From positions 74,173,558 through 74,237,557 of the forward strand of contig NW_026262668.1 in assembly GCF_021869535.1 (NCBI RefSeq): 64,000 nt of DNA, in the 5' to 3' direction. The stretch comes from Mytilus californianus. Its lineage: Eukaryota; Mollusca; Bivalvia; Mytilida; Mytilidae. Positions within the stretch are counted from its first letter, which is position 1. The number at the start of each line of letters is the position of its first letter. The notes under the pieces were generated by a model, which did not search any database, was not told the origin of the DNA, and worked only from the letters and a program-made list of their open reading frames with translations. Below, one piece after another: positions 1-12,850 of this stretch. The position numbers were made by a program, and so were the translations under genes.

Positions 1-2445
1 AACTACACAAACGTTTATCTTATTCGTCTTTGTCAGATATATTTCTATGTTTGTTTGATTTTTTAGTCAGTTGTGTTGTATGTCTATGATTTATTTTTGC
101 AGAGTTTCGGCTGCCGTATCCAAATTGTCATATTAACCAATTATGTATGTTTGGGTTGCTCATTTAATTTTGTCGATATAACAGAACAATCAATAATGCC
201 GTACAAGTCGGAGGTTAAGCTAGCCATAACACCAGGTTTAACTCACATTTTTTTTTCTTTCGGAAATGCTTGTACCAAGCCGCCAGGAATATGACAGTTG
301 TTTTCCATTCGTACCGTTGGTTGATATAGTCTAACGTTTAAGTTTAATAGAATTCTCCCTTTTTTCAATGTATCCTGGAGTTCGGTGTCTTTGTTAATAC
401 TTTTATAGACTCATTTGTGTATTTAGGCAGAGAAAAATTAATTTTGTAACATTTTGTTGGGCGCTTTTATACAACGCTCTATCAGGTAGTTGAAAAAAAA
501 TGTTAAAATAGTTAAAATGTCTAAAATCCACAAAACTGGTAATAATGTTAGAATGACATGGTAGACATTCGGATCTAAGATAGAGTTAAAACATCGCTGG
601 TGTCATGTGCTTTGGGTTTGACATGTGAGTGTTCAGATTTTGTGTTCTGAATTAAAACACCATATTCTTTCTTTTCCATTTACTAAAAATATCAACTTAC
701 TAAACTCAACAAAGATGTTTTCGATCAAAAAAGCCATCATTTGTTTTTCAATTCCTACTTCAATGTATATGTGATGGGAGTCAGTGTGTTTCTTAATAAA
801 ATATATATTTTCTATCGATCTGGAACTAGAAATACTGGGTTATGAGAAGGTGTCAATTTTGAAAGAAAAAACAGTTTCATTTGTGTGGAAAAAGTATTTT
901 GATATTATTATTTAGCTCCTAGCGTTAGCGTATTTACGCATCCATTGATTTTAAATGTTTAGCTTTGAGTGGTCCTAGTAAAAACATTCTAACACTTAAT
1001 TTTTTTTAACATTACAATAAATCGTCATATTTTTAAAAAAACGTTCATCGGAAGATACCAAGACCTTATTGATAAATATTCCGTATCAACTTCACAAATA
1101 ATACATGATAGTCTTGAAGTATAGATTCTAGGTACTGACTTGAAGATCATCTTAATTACGTGTTATAGTGTTCTTTTATTTGTCTTTGTAAATTATTAAT
1201 CCATTTTTTGTAATATCCTTTTGGCATGGCTAGGTACTTATGCATCGTGCCAATGTGTTCTGTTGCGGTCATCTTTTGTATTCTTGTCTTTCATTTTTGC
1301 TTATGTGCTTTGTCTATATGCCATTTTGTTTTTCTTTGTTGACATATTGTTTGTTTATAGTAATTAAGATTATAACACAAGGTTGACTGCTGTACCCCTA
1401 GTTTTGACATTTTTACCTAATGTGTCTGTTTGTTTTGTTCACACATTGTTGTCAATATAATGGAATTTTATGCGACTGTCATACAAGTGAGAGGTTTAGC
1501 TAGCTATAAAACCAGGTTTAATCCACCATTTTCTACATAAGGAAATGCCTGTACCAAGTCATGAATATGAAGGTTGTTTTCCATTCGTTCGATGTGTTTG
1601 GGCTTTTGATTTTGCCATTTGATAAAGGACTTTCCGATTTGAATTTTCCTTGGAGTTCGGTATTTTTGTTATTTTACTTTTTTACCTACCATATCAAGCG
1701 CATATTTTTCATAACTTACATTTGTATTTCAAATAACTACAAGGCAGAAATGCAATTCACTATAGTAACCCTAACATGACACGATGTCATTGGTTATTAA
1801 TGTGTTAATCGTCAATGGCCAATTTTACGCTTCGTCACTTGTCTATTAATGTTATGACGAAAGCACATATTATTACTAAATTTTTGAATGAAAAGGTCAC
1901 AGTTAACACTTATAACTACTATTAAAGACATGTTACTCGACGCTGAGGTTGACAAATTAGACTTGAAATGTGGGGACCGTGTCAAAACATTGTTATCAAT
2001 TCAAACCGGTAAAATTTAAATCACATGCGTGATGTTGACCATCTATCCTACACACGTGACAAGCTATCCTACACACGTCTTAGTTCAATTTCTTTTTTTT
2101 ATTTATAACGTCTTGAAAAGTGTAACACCAAACATGTGAATCATTTTCTTATAGAATATATTGTGATTATAGGACAGGAAAGGTGTATGTGTGTGCGGGT
2201 GAACGAGGGTGAGGAATCCGGATGAATGGTATTGAAAGTATGCAACTCTAGATTGAGGAAATTTACGCCTCTGGGGTACAAATTTTTAAGCCTGGTATCT
2301 TTGATGAGTTTATTTTCATAGTAAGCCATTCTTATAATTTATTACAGTTCTTGGAAAAGTTCAATCTGTCACTATACTAAACCCACTAGCTCTTCAGTCT
2401 GAATTGTGTTTTCTCGCGGATGACTCCATTGACTTCCAATGACTT
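1..2445 (+). repeat. Segmental duplication, copy A
   Basis: This block matches 12851-14560 in the same orientation. Matching stretches are 1-80 with 12851-12930, 113-550 with 13320-13715, and 1690-2445 with 13840-14560. Shared landmarks include 'aactacacaaacgtttat', 'gctagccataa', 'ccacaaaactggtaataatg', 'atgacacgatgtca' and 'tctcgcggatgactc'. Copy A carries extra DNA at about 1030-1690 that copy B lacks at that place. The extra DNA is made of two other dispersed repeats: 1050-1240 resembles 12575-12760, and 1260-1690 is a family member also seen at 3455-3850. No long ORF spans the block. The copies are clearly diverged, so the duplication is not recent. Confidence 0.75.
1260..1690 (+). repeat. 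Dispersed mussel repeat, 'agctagctataaaaccaggttta' family
   Basis: The unit contains 'tagctagctataaaaccagg', 'gtaccaagtcatgaatatga' and 'ccatttgataaaggacttt'. A close inverted copy lies at 3455-3850. More diverged members are at 113-310, 13320-13510 (both same strand) and 5440-5720 (opposite strand). Five members in 14 kb show a high-copy interspersed element. I see no coding frame conserved between copies. Confidence 0.75.
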
Positions 2446-2924
2446 TGAAAGTTTTCAAGCGCCTTAAAGCGTGTGCCACATACACACGACACTCCGATAA
2501 TCGTAAGTTCAGTTTTATTTTTTGCATTTTCTTATGTCTGCTTGCAGGTAAGATCTTTTTTATTGTACATAAAAAAAAAAACAAATTACGACTTGCCTTC
2601 AAGCTTTTCTTGAAGTTATAGGCAAACAAGGGTATATATTCTTGGACATTTTGAACGCTATCGTAAGTGCACATGATAGCCTAACCGGGTCAAGCGAATC
2701 AGAGGAAAAAATAGAAAAACAAAGAGTCAGTAATGACGAAGAAAAAATTAAAAAAAAAACGGACAACTCTATACTCAAACTAGTAACAAATGTGAAACAT
2801 CGACGATTTTTGATAAAATAAGGCAGACATTTTCAGATTTTCTCTGAAACTACAATTCAACATGTTTCAAGTTGAAACTGGATTAACATTTAGGATATAG
2901 TAGGTCCTTGGAACAGTCAAGGTT

Positions 2925-3145
2925 GGATGAAAAAGAGGGGCGAAAGATACCAGAGGGACAGTCAAACTCATAGATCGAAAATAAACTGACAACGCCATGG
3001 CTAAAAAATAAAAAGACAAATAATAGTACACAAGACACAACATAGAAAACTAAAGACTAAGCAACACGAACCCCACCAAAAACTGGGGGTGATCTCAGGT
3101 GCTCCGGAAGGGTAAGCAGATCCTGCTCCACATGTGGCACCCGTC
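2925..3145 (+). repeat. Dispersed repeat, 'cacccgtcgtgtt' family
   Basis: The run contains 'cgaaagataccagagggaca', 'acaacgccatgg', 'gaaccccaccaaaaact' and 'ggcacccgtcgtgttgct'. Parts recur at 12305-12485 (5' portion) and 21265-21355 (3' portion, same strand). Reversed fragments are at 7790-7885 and about 47790-47885. I recognise this from mussel sequence. It is probably a non-autonomous mobile element, class unknown to me. Confidence 0.75.
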
Positions 3146-3454
3146 GTGTTGCTCATATGAAAGATATGGATGGTAGCAGAGATCAAATTAAAAAAAAAAT
3201 TTGTTTACCATTACAGATGTAGTGAAATGAAACAACATTGCAGATACATTCCTGAGTAGATATTTAGCATATTATTATACTTTATACTCTTATGTTAAAC
3301 ACTGCGAGAGGCGTTTATTTAAAAAAAAATAGTACCCTTATTTGACATTCCCAGTGAAACCTGCCCACCGCCTGACCGTAGCCCTACTTTCATCATATTA
3401 TATAATAAGTCGGTTTTCCATTCCATAAGTCCTGACGTTGAGTAAAAGGTAAAA

Positions 3455-3850
3455 TAACAAACATACCGAACTCCAAGGAAAATTTAAAACTGAAAGTCCT
3501 TTATCAAATGGCAAAATCAAACGCTCAAACACATCAAACGAATGGAAAAAAACTGTCATATTCCTGACTTGGTACAGGCATTTCCTTGTGTAAAAAATGG
3601 TGGATTAAACCTGGTTTTATAGCTAGCTAAACCTCTCACTTGTATGACAGTCGTATAAAATTCCATTATATTAACAACAATTTGTGAACAAAACAAACAA
3701 AATGATAGGTAAAAATGTCAAAAATTAGGTTGCAGGAGTCAACGTTGTGTTATTATCTTAATCAAAAACAAACAAAAATGTCAACAACGAAAAACAAAAT
3801 GGCATATAGACAAAGCACATAAACAAAAATGAAAGATAAGAATACAAAAA
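3455..3850 (-). repeat. Inverted copy of the 1260-1690 repeat
   Basis: Read on the minus strand, this follows 1260-1690 closely, including 'gcgtttgattttgccatttg' and the 'agctagctataaaaccagg' core. The two copies face each other about 1.8 kb apart and could fold into a stem. They enclose the 'cacccgtcgtgtt' repeat. Confidence 0.75.
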
Positions 3851-5370
3851 AACCGCCTTATGTAAAATGTTCCGTCGCTATAGTTTTTGAAAACACAAAT
3901 ATAAAAAATACCAAGTATATGTATGTTTGATTTATTAGGCAGGGTAGGATATTTGTTTCTCTTATCCCAAAATCTTTCCTCGCAGATTCGTTTTTCTACA
4001 CTCGTTTAGATCCATTTCCTTTATGCAATCCCCTTTCCCCCTGTTACTGTTCCAAAGGGAAGATATGTCATGGAATTCATAATATTCTATGGGATACTCG
4101 TCCCATAAAGAATATTTATAATAAAATTATCTATGATAAAGTTTCCAGACATCTGTACCTATAAGGGAAAATATACGTTGACATCAGTACCTTGTGCAAT
4201 TTAAATACAAGATTCAATTGATACACATGTAATTAATTTAAATCTTCAAACCACTTGTATGTTTTGATACGACATCCAGATTTAGAGTCCAATTTGTCAA
4301 CCTCAGCGTCGAGTATATACCATTCAATAACAAGGCTTATTGTACTCAAATTTGCATAAAATACTACCGGATTTTTCAAAAACCCTGCTTTCTTTTTAAA
4401 TACAGTCGTAGTGTATTGTCTGCTGGAGAAAATGGAAATAACACATTTTAAATGTTTAAGATCTAACAACAGAAATAACATCAGAAATGTGGTGCACACT
4501 GAATAACCCACTTAGCGGGTTATTTAAAAGTGTGTACCGCATTTTTAAGGTCATTTCGAATAAACAGAAAAAAAATATTACAGTCATTCCTTATAATTTA
4601 ATTATAAATTCAATTTTAAGGACTAAACCATGAAAAAGACGTTGATAACGTGGGTCATATGACAAAATTATGTCTATGAGCTGATAGACAAAAAACTTAG
4701 AGCCAATCAGAAGACGTGTTACATCCTAAATTAAATTATTGTCGGATAAATATTAATAATGTACGCAAGACCTATGTTCCCTGTAGTGAAAATTTTTATA
4801 CACAATAAAACACGGTTAAAATGTTAGTCCTGTCTGTTAATTTAACATGTCTCACTACATTCTCAATCAAAAATAATTTCAATTGTTTTATATAATTATC
4901 AAGATCCTTTATTGTTTTACAAAAGGCATGTTGGGTAGTCGTGATGCAGATCCTTTATAAATTGCAGAAAAGTGAATAAACTTTTGTGTACGTGATATAT
5001 TATATTATAAACATTAATATCCTTGAAATGTTATATAGTTACAACATCATTTTTTGACACATATTGCTTGTTTGTCAGAGTTCTACCGCTGTTCAAAAAT
5101 GACAGAGGCTCAAACTGTATGCTAATAAGTGGTTTTGTATACAAGGTCATACATTAACACACAAAGTGATATCACTCAAATCTAGAATATTAACATTTTA
5201 ACAAAACAAGGAGTGCTTCGCAGTATCATACATTTTTCTCACCTTTGTTTAGTGTTTGTGTGATTTTTCAGTGGAACAAATTCAGACGAGTGTGTTTAAT
5301 GATGTTCAAATCTCATAAATGCAATATGAAGACAAATCAATGCTAACAACAAAAACTAAGAGAATGGCAC
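3851..5370. other. No gene seen
   Basis: AT-rich sequence with no recognised repeat except about 4230-4330. That segment, on the minus strand, matches the 'ctcgacgctgaggttgacaa' stretch found at 1930-2010 and 14085-14150. The minus-strand frame at 4233-4511 is open for 92 codons but has no recognisable domain. Confidence 0.5.
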
Positions 5371-5374
5371 GAAC

Positions 5375-6060
5375 TCAAAAGGAGTAGGACCGGTTGTGTC
5401 GACAGGGTAAGCATCTCCTGCCATGCATGCATCAGCCGCCATGCGAACAAAAAGTATAACAAAAATACAAAACTCCAAGGTAAATTCAAAAAGGAAAAAT
5501 ACATTAAAACAGACAAAGTCAAACATTACCAATCAACGGAACGAGTGAAAAACAACTGTCATATTGATGACTTGGTACAGTCATATCCAAAGAAAATTGT
5601 TGGTAAGACCTGGTTTTTATAGCTAGCGAAACCCCCTACGTGTATGATAGTTGTATATACTTGCATTTTACTAACAAAATAGGGCGAGCAACCCAAACAG
5701 ACATATTAGGTCAATGTGACAATAATTCGGATCCAGCAGCCAAAATTGTGAAAACATACCTCACAACTGACTAAAAAATTAAGACAAAAAAGTTTGTTGT
5801 TGTTTATAGTATATTGACAAAGACGCCGATAAAAAAGTTTTTATAGTTGATAGTTCATAACGTATATAGTATACACTTGCTCGATAAAGTACAAATAAAG
5901 TAAAATATAAGTAGAAGATTAAAGTAAATGGAAACAACACTGTAAAAAAACTCTTTTGCGTCATAATCGCTCCTCTAGATCCACCAGCACCCAGCACCTG
6001 CGAATCCACACCCAGTCAAAGTTCCACAATCGGGAAAAGGATAAAATTGGTAGAATTTCA
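5375..6060 (-). repeat. Composite of dispersed mussel repeats
   Basis: Here 'gacagggtaagcatctcctg' and 'cccagtcaaagttccacaatc' match 48365-48530 ('ggcagggtaagcatctcctg', 'aagtcaaaatgtcacaatc'). The middle part (5440-5720) is a diverged minus-strand member of the 1260-1690 family. The ORFs at 5779-6009 and 5956-6225 lie in this repeat and are not credible genes. Confidence 0.6.
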
Positions 6061-6529
6061 GATAAGACGTTTATTTTTGTATACCGGTATATAGATCTAA
6101 GACTGCGAAAATGTGTTGCTAGTGAGTTGAGACAGGCATATAGTATGGGTCAACCGATTCGTGATTGTGACCGTAAAACCTATGTTGTGTCGATTTCAGT
6201 CGTTCTCCATAATAACTCTGTTTGAGCAGTGTTTTCTAAGGAGCTTTTTTGTAGCGTTCGTATAGTGTGAACATGCACGAGCGAAACTTGAGATATTTAA
6301 ACGCCATTAGATACTGAGGGTATGTAACTGCTGGCAAAAGGAAAGTTGACAATTGAAAATTTGAAACCATCACGTTAGTCATAGAATCTAGTTTAAAGTC
6401 TTTAGTGCATCTGTGTTAATATCGTGGAAATATCAAGATATGAAGGTGGACCTCTAGTTTCAGTTGTATTCTCAATCTCAAGTTCAGTTGGATATATGAG
6501 ATGGAAGCATTCACTAAAATATGGACGAG

Positions 6530-6910
6530 GAAATTAACACTTTATAAATTTCGTGCGCCAGAGCCATTTTTCTTGATTATTTTATTACAAACACTCAAAG
6601 CAAGTCATTTGAAAGCCAGTGATGTATAACTGCGTAGAAACGTTAGAAGCTATTATGACCAAATGGACATATAAATTATAGCCAAATTAAGATAAGTAAA
6701 TCTTTGCCAGAAGGAGTTGGAACATTAGTTTTTAATGATTTTTCTTAATTTATCGACGGGGAATTTAAAAAGAGATATGTTATCAATCACGTCAAGACCG
6801 AATGACTGGCTACTGAACTGATGATACTCTCGGGGAATAACGGTCCACGAGTAGTGGTATCGGCCCAGTGCTATTAATAGAAAATAACACTTTATAAAAT
6901 TCGTTCGTCC
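6530..6910 (-). repeat. Mussel 'gatgagtctttt/ggtatcaccagc' repeat, minus copy
   Basis: The segment holds 'actgatgatactctcgggg', 'aacggtccacgagtagtggt' and 'tcggcccagtg'. This is the reverse orientation of the family seen on the plus strand at 14815-15125. It is flanked by two direct copies of 'aacactttataaa(a)ttcgt' at about 6536 and 6884, giving a duplicated border about 350 bp apart. Confidence 0.6.
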
Positions 6911-8150
6911 AAAGCGCTTTTGGAAGGTTTTATTTTTTATTTTATAAGTATTTCTTAGTTTAAATTGATCATTTGCGGTTATCTAATTTTGAGTATCAGT
7001 TACATTACTCATGGTAGCATGACACGAAGTGTTACCTAATAGAGAAAAGATACAAACGCCATTTATTGTTAATACATGTGTTGGTCACGAATAAGGGTCT
7101 GTGAATGGACAATATATAACATAAAAAAATTAAATCCGAAACCTTAGTTATTAGTCTAAGGAGGTTATATGCTGATCTCCTTGATTAGACTGACACGCGA
7201 TAACGTTACTTCTGAAAGAGTTATCTCTCTCTAATGTACTAAAACTTTATCTTGCAGTGAGGTGAGAGTTTTTATAGCTCCATGTTGAAGAACTCACTGT
7301 GACTTTGAGATGAAGAACAGCAATAAAAGCGATGTTCCTTTGCTGGACATGTACTGATTTTGTGTCATGGATGGATAACCCATATCCTTTGTTTTTTTTT
7401 ATTAAACTATTTCAGATTGATACTCTCAATTTTATCGTCAACGAAAGCTACACATAATATTTTTTCCCAAATTCCATGAATGACATTGTACTAAGAGATC
7501 AGTTTGGTGAGTTGTTTCCTCTATTAAGGACATACGTTGTACAATGACGACTATCGGAAAGAGCAAATTTAGCTGTGTGTAATGTGTGTATCTTTAAGTT
7601 TTTTTTTTCTTCTAATTACATGTAATCCTTTTGTTAAAACTAAAATCTTTTGACATCAATAGTTATTTTTACAAAATATTGACTAAAACACATATATATC
7701 ACTTTCAACTTATGCTTTGCAAGGGCCGCAGCAAAGTTTGTTCGGTATAAAACCAATCTACAAAAAATACTACTGATGTTCAAAGTGTGTTATAACAGAA
7801 TCAAATCAGTAATATGGCGCAGTGTATGTTTGACGTATGAGTTTGAATGTCCCTTTGGTATCTTTCGCCTCTTTTTAAATAAATATACTATGTATATGAT
7901 TTTGGTTAACCGTGTTTCGAAGGTAACACATACACTTTTGACGTTGTGTGTTGTTTTGTTGTAAATTTTTGAAGTGGACGTTCTAGACCCATACTTTTCA
8001 AATGGTATAACATGATATTCAACACATTACATATAACAAATAAATATCTAATATCTAAATTCGGTCTTCACTGAGTAAACTTAACAATGAACATATATAT
8101 TGATATCTCATTTCGTATATTATGTATTTCCTACATGAAAAAATCCCTCA
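6911..8150. other. No gene seen; one short shared repeat
   Basis: About 7345-7405 ('attttgtgtcatggatggat') is shared with 37965-38015, which is part of the large palindrome. Positions 7790-7885 are a reversed fragment of the 'cacccgtcgtgtt' family ('gagtttgaatgtccctttgg'). Otherwise only AT-rich unique sequence is visible. Confidence 0.45.
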
Positions 8151-8300
8151 AAAAGATAATAGTATGAGGAATTATGACAATAATAAAAACAAAACAAAAC
8201 CATTCAAATATGGCAACCTTTGGTGAGGTTCCTGACTTGGGACGGGCACATTACAGGTTGTGGTATAAGGGGGTAGGCCTTGGTAACCCCAAAGCGTTCC
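8151..8300 (-). repeat. Retroelement 3'-tail fragment (antisense)
   Basis: 'cctgacttgggacgggcaca' and the 'gtaggccttggtaacccc' block are a degraded antisense piece of the tail that follows the retroelement ORF relics at 10916-11486 and 42547-43190. Confidence 0.5.
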
Positions 8301-10425
8301 TCGCTTTTATTTGTCTTATATGTACACCATTGAAAAAGTAGGGGTCCATGCATCATCTGTCTTGTTGAAATTCACCGTTGCATTTTATTTTTAAGGTATA
8401 TTGATTATGACCAGCTTTGGGGTGCCATAAAAAACGACCGAAAACACTAGACATATATTATTGAGTGTTTTTGCATATTAGGAATACCCATGACTGTGAA
8501 AATGCGTAGAAGAAACATATTTTAAGGTAAATCTGAAATTTCATGGTAACATATGTAGCCTGAATGTAAATAAATGGTTTTAAATTATTGATAAGGCGAA
8601 AATTCTGGCCAGCTTAGATAACACATTTTTTTTTCAAACTGTGCCAGAATAAAAAGGTATCGTTTAATTCCTGCAAAAATTGCTAAAACAATTATTGGTT
8701 ATAAGCCTTGAAAATCACAAACATTTATTGAAATTGACCGTTTAAAATTTTCAAAAACTTTGAACATGTTGGCTTACAGTCACAAGAAAAAAGGAAAATT
8801 TTGGACAGAATTCATTTTTTCCCGTACAAAACCTTTTACAGTCTCTATTTGCCTTCTTTTTATGTGCTTAAGTAAAAATTGTATTGTCTCAATAATAATA
8901 GTAAAGTTTATAAGGAAAACAGTAACATTCAGTATTGGACTAATACCCTTGGTACGAATTGATATATCAACATTATGTATTGGTTTCTCTCCCAGACTAC
9001 AAAATGCCCCTATCACCAGTTAGCAGAAACTATCAAAATTCAATGTTTTGGCAGTCTGTCACTATCTAAGTACTATCCTTGTGCTAATGTAGATTATCTG
9101 TTATCTGTTAGCATAAGCTTGTACTAGGATGGATGTTCAGATCATATCTTCTAGAAGAGTGCCGTTTATATTTAAAAACCAAAGCAAAACAGTTAACTAC
9201 AGCCTATTTAGCAATAGAGTAGCACTAAAACCTTATAACTTCATTATTCAATTCATTTTTTCCAATTAAATTTTTCCCAAACCTTCCAAGATTTTATCCA
9301 AATGATGTCATAAGACATTATAGTCTTTCCAAAAACTCCTCAGTACATAGGTGTTTTTTAATGCATGAATGGTAATTTTCTACCTTTTCAGCTTTTGATT
9401 ATTGAAGCTTTAAAAAAATGTAGTTCCAACTTGACCAATTTTCCTATATCTTTCTGCATCATCCCCACATCCAAATGTAAACAACATAAATGCTTGATCA
9501 CTGTTTCAATTACTGTTAGGTTAAAACGCACAAATGACTTCCAATACATTTGTAAGAGTTGTCTCCCATACCCCAGGTATATCCCCTTAAACATATGAAT
9601 TAAGGAAAATGCGTGGTACATGTCAATAATACAATCAACACAACAACAAGGAGATATCTACATACAGTCTTCAACAATAAACAGACATCATTATATATGT
9701 CAATCTCTTAATCACCCCGAGTTCAATAAATGTTGTGAATAATTCTAAACAGTAACTATACAGATCTTCTATTAAAACTATGTCTCAAAATAACAAAAAC
9801 CCTTATGATTTGACATTTTACAGAAACTCTACACCTTACTGGATAACACTTGAAACATTTCATTACCACTTTTTCCTCTTATTCAAAATAAGAAGCCGAA
9901 TTAATTTTGAATGCATAAGAATTCCAAAGAAAACATTGCGCAGTGCCGACCAACACAGCTAGTCCTTTCACAGTTATTTACAATTAAATGGAAGTCAAAG
10001 AAATAACGCAATGGTTTCAAAAGAGAGAATGATTTGAATGTTCCTAGATATATACTCGGCTTCGACTCTGACGTGATCGCGGACTGAATAGAATTCGTTG
10101 TTAGGAGTATAGATGGTCTTCCTTTTTGAATAAATGTCTGAATATTGTTGATATTCGCATATCACATTTCGAAAATAATTTAGAATTTATTTAAAAAGCC
10201 CATTTCTAGGATACAAAGCTAAATTCAAGTACTCGCAAAGCGTTTTCTGTTCATATCAGCCGACAAAAACAAGTAACAATGTTGTAGTGGTATGAAGTGA
10301 AATTATAAATTCTTCTATATTCAAGGCCATGAGCTCCACAAAGAGTAAAATAGTAAATAATCATGTCACTTCTGTCATTTTCTAAATTTGGATAGCTCCG
10401 TTTCACACGGGAAACTATATACAAG
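8301..10425. other. No gene seen
   Basis: The stretch is unique AT-rich DNA. Overlapping ORFs at 8760-9023 (+) / 8780-9016 (-) and 9365-9598 (+) / 9388-9621 (-) mirror each other on both strands. That is typical of chance frames in AT-rich sequence, and none shows a domain. Confidence 0.45.
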
Positions 10426-10915
10426 ATGTTACGACAAAAGAGACGATTTTTTTGTTCTCTATTATTCTTTTTCCTTTTTTGGACGGTGATGTTTCTTTGG
10501 CCCCTTCTACATTGTTCTTACAGTGTGTATATTTCACAACATATTCGCTTTGTCCGTGTCTGTAGTCGCGTTTTAGATTTCAATCAACGTAAGTTAAGTA
10601 TAACCGGTTAATTATTATAGTGCCAGGAAGTTCGTTACCACAAACTGATTCATCTTTTACTAAAGTCTTCTATAGATACAAAGATTTGGTTTGGAAGCTT
10701 GGCTGTACCTGTAGAATTTTTATTAAGAACAGGATACTATATCCTAAATTTTACGGTGATATTGTTTATTAACCCCTAAAACTTAGGTACGATTCATGTA
10801 AACTCATTGATCATTTTAATAAACTTATTCTGAAAGGTTATCAATTTAACACTGTAGTAAAATCTGTAAATATTGTTCTATCGGTTCTAACATTGATTTT
10901 GTTTTTGATAAATTG
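10426..10915 (+). pseudogene. Retroelement reverse-transcriptase C-terminal relic
   Basis: The first frame (10426-10611) contains VYISQHIRFVRVC, about residues 34-46. This matches the '.VYISQL.R.AR.C' stretch downstream of the RT catalytic core in a retroelement group common in bivalves and cnidarians. After a stop and frame changes, further pieces read FTKVFYRYKDLVWK (about 10655-10700), a tail motif FYGDIVY (about 10749-10769) and LILKGYQFNTVVKSV (about 10825-10870). The order agrees with the intact family, and the same terminal domain (GISHP.CYGN) is seen at 42331-42546. No RT catalytic motif remains, stops interrupt it, and the 3' tail follows directly. It is a dead 5'-truncated copy. The element class is uncertain; the motif match is from memory of the family. 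Confidence 0.6.
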
Positions 10916-11486
10916 AAACGTTACAAAATATATCGCTATACATTCACAGTTATGAGTACGCCTGAACCTACATCCTGTTGATATTGTTTATCTATATTTT
11001 AGCATTGCACAAATTGCAACTTAAGTTTTGGAAAACATGATTTATTTATTAATTATAAATGGCTTTGAATTAGGTTTCGATATCTACGAGAACTCTTATA
11101 TTCATGCGTTTTGTCTTTTGTTTTTATGTTAGTTGGTTTACTTGTGCCTTGTTCCGATTTATTGAGTAAAGCCATCTGCAAGTGATTTTTACAGTTTGTT
11201 TTTAAGTTGTGCTGTAACACCACTGTCCAAGGTTAAAGGGGGTGGTTGAGCGCTCACAAACATGTTTAACCCCACCACATTCTCTATGTGTATGTCTCAA
11301 GTCAAGAGCCTGTAATTTAGTGGTTGTCGTTGGTTCATGCTTGTCATATTTCTTTTTTTGTTAATTGTATTGTATAAATTAGGCCGATAGTTTTCTCAGC
11401 TGATCGTACGGTCACCAATAATTTCTTTTATCATCGTCATTTGAACTCTGGTGGATAGTTTTTATATTGGCAATCAGACCACATCC
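10916..11486 (+). repeat. Retroelement 3' tail (sense)
   Basis: The segment follows the RT relic. It contains 'catgtttaaccccaccac', 'caagtcaagagcctgtaatt' and 'tggcaatcagaccacatc'. The same blocks in the same order follow the ORF relic at 42331-42546. It breaks off at 11486, where the 'agtggcggatccagaa' repeat begins, so that element probably inserted here. Confidence 0.7.
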
Positions 11487-11645
11487 AGTGGCGGATCCAG
11501 AAATTTTCATAAGGGGGCCCACTGACTGCCTAAGAGGAGGCCAGCTCCAGTCATGCTTCAGTGATTCCCTAAATAATCAATCAATTTTTTCCCACAAAAG
11601 GGGGGCCCGGGCCCCTGGAAAACCCTCTAAATCCGCCTCTGACAT
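11487..11645 (+). repeat. 'agtggcggatccagaa' repeat
   Basis: A short GC-rich element runs from 'cagtggcggatccagaaatt' to 'aaatccgcctctgac', with internal GC runs ('aaggggggcccgggcccc'). Its ends are near-inverted (ggcggatcc / ggatccgcc-like), as in a small TIR element. A related piece in the opposite orientation ends at 23340 ('tggatccgccactgg'). The ORF at 11467-11697 is a by-product. Confidence 0.6.
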
Positions 11646-11699
11646 CTTTTTATTTTACATTTGTGAAAAAATATGCTCTCGCACGGAAGAAATTTAAGA

Positions 11700-12300
11700 A
11701 AGATTGAAGTTTCTTATAATTTGCTCATTTCGTCTCGTAAAAAAATTAGACTTTTCTTAAAATGCATAAAATATTGAAGTTATGATGAAAATATTTTAGT
11801 AGACAAATATTAATTCCAAAATGTTATGATAAGTTTTTGGCAGTAAGTAGTTGTCTTGATTTTTACTTTCAAGCTGTCTAAAAGTTTTCTTGTTATATTT
11901 TTGTTTATGTTGTTTTTGGAGAACGGATTGTTGTTGATTATATAATAATTAAACTAATAAATGCAGTAATCGTTTTCATTTTACATGTGAACGACCTGTT
12001 AATTTATGTTGTTTGACACACTTCTAAATCGAAAGAAACGATAACCTGTAAATAATATTAATATTCATGCATTGTGACTTATTGTTTCTTAGTACAAATG
12101 TATCCAGTTATTAACTTGGCAATTACGATTCAAATACCTTTAAAACTGTTTGATAAAAGCGTTTAATCATTAAACGCTTTTGAACTTAAATGCAAGCAAA
12201 GAAAACTATGGGTGTTAACTTTAAGCTTGTGAAATACATTTAAATGTATTTATTTTCATATTTAATCCTCGAAATTGACTATAGCGGTCATCTCAGTATC
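11700..12300. other. No gene seen
   Basis: AT-rich sequence. The only structure is the perfect short palindrome 'aaaagcgtttaatcattaaacgctttt' near 12157-12183, a stem of about 12 bp with a tiny loop. Confidence 0.5.
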
Positions 12301-12304
12301 AGAA

Positions 12305-12485
12305 TCTATGACAAAGAGAGTCGAAAGATACCAAAGGGATATTCAAACTCATTTATCGAAAACAAACTGACAATCTGACAATGCCATGGAAAAATACAAA
12401 AACGAAGAAAAGACAAACAACAAAAGTACACAAAGCACAACATAGAAAACTAAAGACTGTGCAATCCGAACCCCACCAAAACCCG
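12305..12485 (+). repeat. 'cacccgtcgtgtt' family, 5' portion
   Basis: 'cgaaagataccaaagggata', 'caatgccatgg' and 'cgaaccccaccaaaaccc' match 2925-3080. The 3' third of the unit is missing. Confidence 0.7.
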
Positions 12486-12850
12486 TCACTCAGACTTTGT
12501 TAAACGTCATCGGTGCCTGAGCAAAGAATTAATGGGCCAGGTTTTTGTCAAAGAACGTCTCATTGTTTTTCTCAAAAAGGTTATAAGAAAGTACCAAGAC
12601 CCAATAGATAAATATTCAATGTCTAGTAGTACTTCACAAGATGGTCTGGAGTTATAGATTCTAGGTGCTGAAGTTTTGTATAATTTTATTTACTTTACAG
12701 TTTTTCCTTTATTTGTCTTTGTACTATTATTATCCTTTTGGTGGTATGACTCTTGGCGTGGCTCAATATTAGTACGTCCACCTTTCGGGTTTTTGGCTGT
12801 GGACGTTCATGGTGCAGGCGGGATTACGTTTTAATGTAATGTTTATACTA

